Source: Symbiodinium kawagutii (Eukaryota; Sar; Dinophyceae; Suessiales; Symbiodiniaceae). From it: a stretch of DNA of 64,000 nt. Below the pieces are notes generated by a model that worked only from the letters and a program-made list of their open reading frames with translations, was not told the DNA's origin and did no database searches. The stretch covers positions 443,131 to 507,130 of the forward strand of contig VSDK01011470.1 in assembly GCA_009767595.1 (NCBI GenBank). Direction: 5' to 3'. This document shows positions 57,327 to 64,000 of the stretch, in pieces. Numbering within the stretch: position 1 is the stretch's first letter; the number at the start of each line of letters is the position of its first letter. Position numbers and translations under genes: made by a program.

Positions 57327-59400
57327 CATGATCCTACACCTACGAACCATCCAGCTGTTCATAGTTGGCAGTTGGAACCACCAGGTGTTGGAGTACACCA
57401 TTTTGGGCAAACGTGGTACAAATTCACTGGATTGGTTGATGAGAATATCTACAGGAACTGCCGCTGATTTAAGCCTGGGACAAATAGCTGGTGCTCAGCT
57501 GGTGCTGGTTGATAAACCATGACGAACTATGAGTTCTTGGTTGATCTTGAGTGTATAGTTGATTCCAATTCTCAGCTGAATGTTTATAGCTCGGCAAGTG
57601 TAGGGAGTTTGCTTTGGATTTTGCTGGTTATTCATAGCGTGATGATCAGTTGATTGCGTGTCCAAGTGATGTGCTGTATTCTGTTTGTCGCAAGGATGTA
57701 CCACATCACAGGGATGGATTTTGATTGACAACCTTTTTCTTCTGGGTGGAAATCGCCACAAAACGCAGCCATATTTGTGACGGACATCCAAGACATGGAC
57801 AGAAGAGCCGACGGGAAGTTCACCTACTCGTTTTTGGGAATACAATGCAATTGTAATCCATGCGCTAGTATTTCTTGATAGTGATTCTAAGGCCAAAAAG
57901 TGATGAATGGATCAAGGTCCGATGTCAATGAGTTACTTCTGGGATTACCAAGGAAGGGCCCACAGATACCCACACTGGACACTGGAAGTGAGATCCGAGT
58001 AGGGACTTCCCCTTGTAAACCGCATGTGAAGTGGACCAGTAGTTGGACTTGGCAACTGACGTCTTTAAGATTGCCGGCTGAATGCGTGAATTAGGTAGTA
58101 TAGGCATATGAATATACAGAGAGAGAGGTGCATATATAGATGTATATAGATGTGTATATAAAAAATATTATATATGTATATACATATATATATATATTTA
58201 TTTATTTATTTATTTATACGTATATTTATACGTATATGGAGAGTTGACATGAGTCGAAGCTTTGTTTACCAAATAAGTTCCCTTCCAATTCCTGACACAA
58301 AGAGACCAGAGAAAGGACAGCAGGATGTGAGATAATATGAGTTAAGAGTCGTGGAAAGATCATTTTTTGCCCCCATCCCAACCAGCTGATGGGTGAATTG
58401 TTGTCTCGCCAGATTGATGCAGTGGATTTGAGGCGAGGCTGCTGGTTGGGTCAGGTCGCTAATGTTTCCAATGAGCAGTTGGATTTGTCGAGTTTTAGCG
58501 CCAAAGAAGATGTGTGTTTCTCCATGAATGCTGGTACACCCTGGTTGCCATCCCAATTGTGTGTTTGTGAGAATTCCGCTGCCGCGGCGAAGATTTCAAA
58601 ATTTTATAGAAGAAGTACAGTACTTTTGCATGTTTCTGCTGGCATGGTCAATGCTACCCATTGTTGGGTTGGGTGTTGACCCATCCCCACATCCGAGTAT
58701 GATTATCAACTACGATTTATTATGAACTATGATCAACATTGATCAACCATCAGAAACTACCGGGTAGTTACTACCTTCAATCACTCACTACGTTCAACCA
58801 ACATGGATCAACCATGAGCCCGATTCAGATGCTGATGTTTGCTACCACGAATTCCTGGAGGCATGGCGATCTCAGGGATGCGAGGCTTTTGGAGGCCGGC
58901 AGCTGGGAGTGTCCCAGGTGATGGTGGCCGCTTGGGAGGGAGCCAGGCCGCCAGGGGTATCCCCGGCCACTTGCCCGGCTTTAAGGGGGGGCGGTGCCAG
59001 GTGGCAAGATGGATTTTTGCTTGCTTGTGCCAGTTTGGTTGCAACACTTCATTTTCGCAGATCATTGGTGCCAGTCCCAGGAATCCATGGTTCATACTTG
59101 TTGAAACAACGGCCACTATCTTAAAGCATTCTCATCGGTTCAACATCCATCAAACGTGGAAATAAAAATGTATTGCGAAATGAAATGATAGGCCGTGCTG
59201 AAGACAAAGAACCTAAAGTAGCCATCAAGCATTTCTCATTTCTGCTTCATGCCTCCTTTTTTGATGATTTCCTTCTTGAAATTTGATAGCTGATGGTTTT
59301 TTTGTTTTGATGTTTGATGGTGTCTTTAATAGTATGGCAACCATGAGTTTGACAACCATGGCTGATAATCAGCTTAATGATTCACGTCAGAACTGACTAA
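57327..59400. other. Spacer with weak candidates
   Basis: The stretch 58130-58245 is TA/TTTA microsatellite. A GC-rich island at 58840-58990 ends one frame at a GTGATG donor (HEFLEAWRSQGCEAFGGRQ), but two other frames are also open. A frame at 58389-58679 is open on both strands. Nothing is firm. Confidence 0.4.
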
Positions 59401-59416
59401 ATAGTAAATTTGATTT

Positions 59417-60214
59417 TTATAGTTTATATAACTTACCAAACTTGGTAGTTAGCTTAGTAGTTCGCTTCATGGCTAACCAAGAAACCAACCCTTGCTTTCC
59501 AGCTGTAACCGCAGTGCCCGCGCCCAGTCTTTGGCCCCGTCTTCGTTCGATGTGGTGACGGCAAACCCACCGTGAGCAGCCAGAGCAGACCGTTCTACCA
59601 ACGAAGAAGATGCTGGTTAGTTCGCAGGGGCAAATAATAACGCAGGTTGGCAATAATTTGAAACTGTTTGGCAATGACAAATGGCTGGAAACTGGTTCGA
59701 ATTGACAAGTAATTGCCTGGTACTGTTCAAAGCTCAATGCTGGTTCAAGATTGGTGTTGTCCGGAACGTCATTTGAGACTGGTGGGATGTTTATATGTTT
59801 TTTGGAATTGCACTTGAGACTGTTGAGACGTGAAAGATGCGTTAGTCGGCAGTATGAGACAGAGGTAGGTTTTTGTGTGAACGAAAGCGCCCCATCCTGC
59901 ATTGTGAGGAATGCAATGAAGCAGATTGCATCAAGAACTGACACTGCTAGTCGGAGATGAATACAGTACGGATAAATCAGGCACCCGTTCAGATTAGATT
60001 TTGAGAATCTTAAACTGTTACAAGATCTAGGCGAATGTTCATCATTTACATGTGTACTGATGCTTGCCCTTTGCCTATGTAGAGTATACAACTCTTTGTG
60101 GCTAGTGAGCAAGTGGCCATGATTCCCATATTCAGTTGCTTTGTCATGCATAGCGCACTTATCTACACGATCTACAAGTCTGTGGATATCCACACACCAT
60201 CCCCCAGCATTCAT
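59417..60214 (-). other. 265-codon minus-strand open frame, probably not a gene
   Basis: The longest non-repeat frame on the minus strand. Composition is not protein-like: many Cys, His and Ser, and no domain. The better minus-strand exon (59478-59594) uses a different frame over the same bases. I report it for completeness. Confidence 0.2.
59478..59594 (-). CDS. Candidate minus-strand exon
   Basis: On the minus strand, acceptor TTCGTTGGTAG and donor GTTAGC bound 117 nt reading SALAAHGGFAVTTSNEDG then AKDWARALRLQLESKGWF. DWARALRLQLESKG recalls the first helix of TIR-type domains, but the preceding strand is not typical, so I do not assign it. If real, it is one of the few minus-strand exons in the window. 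Confidence 0.4.
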
Positions 60215-60940
60215 TGATAACGAGTCATGCCATCACTTAGTCTTGCTCATTTGCATGTGCAGACATACGCGAATATACTGTATACATGTATGGTCTGGAT
60301 GTGCTATGATACTAGTTTTGGATATGGATATGTAGACATGAGAAAGCCTGTATATCCAGGTGATTGTGTTCTTTGGATTTCTCTCAGTCTCTCCCTCTCT
60401 CTCGATGTGAATTCCTATAAACCTTTACAAACATACAAACACATAAACGCGTAGACACATTGTGTGTGCAATCTATTCCAAGAACAATGCCCCCAATCCA
60501 ACACACAGCATATATGCACCTAGCCAGATTCAGGATTTGCCGTCTGTGGTTGGGGGAATGAGGTACCTGCCACGCTCCTGTGGAAATTTGCCGAACAATG
60601 CCCAGAAGGCGCTCAGCTTTTGACAGCTGACAAAGGCTGAGGGTTCCTGACTTCGTATGGAAGGGGTCTGCCTGTTTGAATGAACGTCTTTCCATGGGGG
60701 TAGGCAATGACTCAGTATCATGCAGACTGGAAACTCGGGGTGCACCCTGTTGTAGATCTAAAATCTCTGTGCTCCATCCCTGAGCATTGTCAAAACCCAG
60801 CATGTTTCAACCTACCTGGCATGCGTGTGTATGTGTAAATAAATAGAAAATCACATCAGAATCTGTATTTGGCATGACCATGCTCCACGACGTCAGAATC
60901 CACAGCAGCACTGACCAGTTTCCATTGCCCCGGGTCACAG

Positions 60941-61046
60941 GCTCACTGCAGACATGAGCTGCGCGGTGGGGTCTTCGAGTGGGATATCCCAGCTGGATCG
61001 CTGTCGCATGGGCGAACCAAAAGTGGGTTCGGTACCTATGAAAATG
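60941..61046 (+). CDS. Candidate internal exon
   Basis: After the acceptor CCGGGTCACAG, 106 nt are open: HELRGGVFEWDIPAGSLSHG then RTKSGFGTYEN, ending at a GT donor in phase 1. The mixed hydrophobic/polar pattern looks like a folded beta domain. Unrecognised. It may be part of the same gene as 61785 and 63208. Confidence 0.45.
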
Positions 61047-61784
61047 GTTTTGGTAGTAAAAGTTGGAGAAAAACACCCACCTGTTGCAAGTCATGCGGGA
61101 GGTTGTAGACGTTCTATCCCCACGCTTTTTTCGGAACTTTGAAGCCACAAGTGACCTGCAGCTTCAGTGATCATGGCAATTGATTCTTTCACTTATGTTG
61201 AGACTGGCGAGAATGAAGAATGTGACAACTGCCGGATGTGCAACAACGAGTTGCTGCTGTTTGAGGGACGTTGATCTCCTTCTCTATGTTGCGGAAAACA
61301 GTTGAAATGAAAGTGGCATTCTCTACATCAATGTTGCGGAACCAGATCTATTCCGTTGAGAAATCACAGTTGTTGCATTGAATGAGAGATGGCAGCATTG
61401 ATGGTTTCAAGAAGGGTCAGATGCCAATGTCCAAAGAAAACAAATCCCCTTGCGATCTTTTGTGGTTTTGACAGATTTCGGCGTCCTTGGGAAAGTGTGT
61501 GGTACTTCCCACGATTTTTCTGCAGGTTTTGGCCACCCAGCTTTTGCCACCGCCACAACCCTGAGGTTTTGCCATGTCTGTGATCCCAGGATGGGGTTCG
61601 ACCAGGATGTGACATGATGTTACCAATGGCAGCACCACTCATGGTGATTGCACATGGATTGGTTGGTTGACTTGTGCATATCTTTCATAGTATGTTTCTA
61701 GTGTGTTGCCACCGGGTTGGTGGCTAGAGCCCTTAGTGTTTTCATATGTTTCGTTATGTGTTACTTGTTGTAGCCACCACGCAG

Positions 61785-61882
61785 GTACTGACGTTGGATC
61801 CCAGATTCGTCCCAGGGGACTGCCATCCATTGCCATCGAGGCGACTGCCCAGTTGCTGGCGCCCAACGGGAGTTTTTGTATG
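61785..61882 (+). CDS. Candidate internal exon
   Basis: Acceptor ACCACGCAG and donor GTGAGG bound 98 nt: TDVGSQIRPRGLPSIAIEAT then AQLLAPNGSFCM. Its start phase (two leftover bases) fits the phase-1 end of exon 60941-61046, so the two may be neighbours in one gene. Unrecognised. Confidence 0.5.
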
Positions 61883-62689
61883 GTGAGGATCTCAGAGACC
61901 AGCAGCCAGAGAAATGCCTAGGGATAGAGCTGTGCATTTCTAGATTCTAACCATTAACCATAGATCCTAACCATCACCATCCATCAACTAATGGTTAGTT
62001 AATGATTCTAGTTACTAGTTGCAGTTTCTAGTTCTAATTGCCTATGAACATAGTTATGTCTAGTTACTAGGTTTACATATACTTATAACTTATAACTATA
62101 TCTGGATGGCTTATACCCACTAACTTAGGTTTTTAGTGTTTTTGGGATATGATTGATTTACCATATAACCACTAAAAATATATATTTTAGCAAGGGATCT
62201 ATAAGCCACCAAGATATGTAGTTGATGAGCTCCCTATCGCCTATGATATGACGGATTCTAGACATCAGAAAACAATCAATGAGTAGAATTGGGTACAGCG
62301 AGCTGCTAGTGGCTACAAACCACTTAGTATCAGTTATAGTTAGTTTTCAATTCGCTGAACAACAAATTCGTTACAGCAAGGTTTGCCTGCAACCAGTCGT
62401 TAGTTGGGATCAGTGATAGCTAGTTCTTCAGTCGTAGTCATGATTCAAAAGAATCGCCAATTTGCTACTGACCCTGAGATAACAAGCTGTTTTGTGGTAG
62501 ATCATCTTGGTCCAATGGTGGCCATATTGGCGCCAATACTCTTAGCAATGTGGAAAACTTCATGCTGTGTGTTTCAAGAATTTTCGAATCGGCGCCGGCA
62601 CTTAACCCTCTCCAACCTGACTGGCTTCACTATTGCTATCGACTATGGAGATTAGATTAGCACTACTGTGCATCCATGTGTATATCATG

Positions 62690-63125
62690 TAATATTACAT
62701 ATGATATATATGTATGTATATATATATATTTATATGTATATATATATATATAGTTTTAAAATGTTATGTAATATATTAGATGAAATGAGATACACATTTA
62801 TGTATATATATACATTATTTGATCTTTTTTAAATGCCATATATAGATATATACGTATGTATCAATATATTTGTACATATGACGTATATATATACATAATA
62901 TATATGCATCTACAGATACATTACTTGCTCTTTTTTACATGCCATATATATATATATATATGTATGCATGTATGTATGTATGTATGTATGTATGTATGTA
63001 TGTATGTGTGTATTTATGTATGTATGTATGCATGTATGCATGTATGCATGTATGCATGTATGTATGTATGTATGTATGTATCGATATATTTGTACATATG
63101 ACGTATATATAGAGAGAGAGTGAGA
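62690..63125. repeat. TA and TATG/CATG microsatellites
   Basis: TATATA runs at 62690-62760, then a (TATG)n/(CATG)n array at 62960-63080. A 40-bp segment, TATCAATATATTTGTACATATGACGTATATAT in part, occurs twice (near 62858 and 63078), so the block was duplicated. The YMYVCMYV frames are artefacts. Confidence 0.95.
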
Positions 63126-63207
63126 CAAGTTGATACATGGATGTATATGACTTGGAGATTTGATTCTCCCCAGAAGGTGATCATTGCCGTTGAATTCACC
63201 TGCCCAG

Positions 63208-63269
63208 ATCCACGCCGCGCCGCGGCTTTCTGATGTGCTGCTGGCATTGGAGAAGTCACTCGGCGACAG
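63208..63269 (+). CDS. Candidate internal exon
   Basis: Acceptor TTCACCTGCCCAG and donor GTGAAG bound 62 nt reading IHAAPRLSDVLLALEKSLGD, a likely helix. An in-frame stop just upstream shows that the acceptor is needed. The start phase is 0, so at least one exon lies between it and 61785-61882 or it is directly next (that exon ends in phase 0). Unrecognised. Confidence 0.45.
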
Positions 63270-64000
63270 GTGAAGGACCTAGAAGTTCAATATTTGATGG
63301 TTACTCCAATGGTTTGAGAATTGTTATTCTAATGATGATTGAATACCATCTAAGTATTGGAATGAGAATTCTCTAACCTTTGGAATGAACCATGATTGGA
63401 GACTTGTTGTTTGATAGTTGAATGTTTTCTTCGATGATTCTTGTGGTTATGTGTGATAAGAGTAACACCATTGATTCTTTAATTGTTCATCAACTATTGC
63501 CGCTATCCACTAGCAGCACTCACTAGCAGATGTTTGCTTAATGAATGGTGAATTGATACCAGTGGTAGTCTATTGTTTTGAAGTCAGTGGTTTAGTCAAT
63601 GATTTCTTACTGGTCCGTGAATGGTCAGTTTATGGATCGGGAATGATTTGTTATGAATTAATGGGTATCCACGGTAACCGGTTCACGAATGGTGGATGTA
63701 CGAGAGAATTGACCAGCAGATCCACCAATTACAATAGGGGGCATGTGGGTGTCTCCAATGGACATGGGTACCCCGAGTCATCCTAAGTACGATGATTGTC
63801 AGCAGGGAAACCAACCAGCTATCGGTGTAAATGATGATGATCATCATCAAGATTGGAACGGCTTGGTGCTTCGCAAGCTTGATGGATGCTGCAGTTGCAA
63901 GCAGAATCCCAATTTTTGCAGAACAGTAAGCAAGCATTGATGTGTGAAGACACCTGATGCTATCAACTGCCTGTGTTTCCCCCTCACCTGGTGAAAGATC
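63270..64000. other. Spacer at window end
   Basis: Low-complexity GAATGGTT/GATTG words, then a mixed region. A frame at 63743-63940 ends with LDGCCSCKQNPNFC but lacks splice support. Confidence 0.4.

Overview
The window reads as nuclear DNA of a dinoflagellate, probably Symbiodiniaceae or a relative. The support is: (1) no prokaryotic-style long genes, but many 30-150 bp exons in long introns; (2) acceptors that are almost always AG followed by G, and donors that are often GC or sometimes GA instead of GT; (3) heavy simple-sequence DNA and short inverted-repeat elements; (4) three assembly gaps (24149-24220, 36479-37027, 54126-54135). A BBS1 gene fits a flagellated cell. Almost all convincing exons are on the + strand, consistent with the one-way gene clusters of dinoflagellates. 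Exons were found by reading for open frames bounded by matching splice sites with compatible phase; no search was run.

Layout. 0-6 kb: minisatellites, MITE-like repeats and one candidate exon. 6.1-13 kb: an unrecognised proline- and acid-rich protein gene (six exons, the first five phase-compatible). 13-19.9 kb: repeats and isolated candidate exons. 20.2-27.8 kb: a secreted, probably GPI-anchored protein with a DOMON-like N-terminus, a YHYH domain, a long Cys/Gly nonapeptide repeat, and two more DOMON-like units. 28-32.5 kb: a few candidate exons, a small ORF with a possible spliced-leader relic, and repeats. 32.6-45.0 kb: BBS1, at least 25 short exons covering most of the protein. 46.9-52.9 kb: unassigned exons, one with a membrane helix. 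53.4-54.4 kb: a PARP-like ADP-ribosyltransferase domain with a C-terminal membrane anchor. 54.8-64 kb: small exons (one kinase-like, one Cys-rich), a tetranucleotide array of about 118 units, one candidate minus-strand exon, and AT-rich repeats.

The three recognisable genes do not form an obvious pathway. BBS1 is a BBSome subunit for ciliary membrane traffic; the DOMON/YHYH protein is predicted to be extracellular; the ADP-ribosyltransferase-like protein is predicted to sit on a membrane facing the cytosol. The DOMON/YHYH/Cys-Gly architecture is the best candidate for something undescribed. Short inverted-repeat elements of three families sit in introns and spacers throughout, one of them split by a second inserted element.
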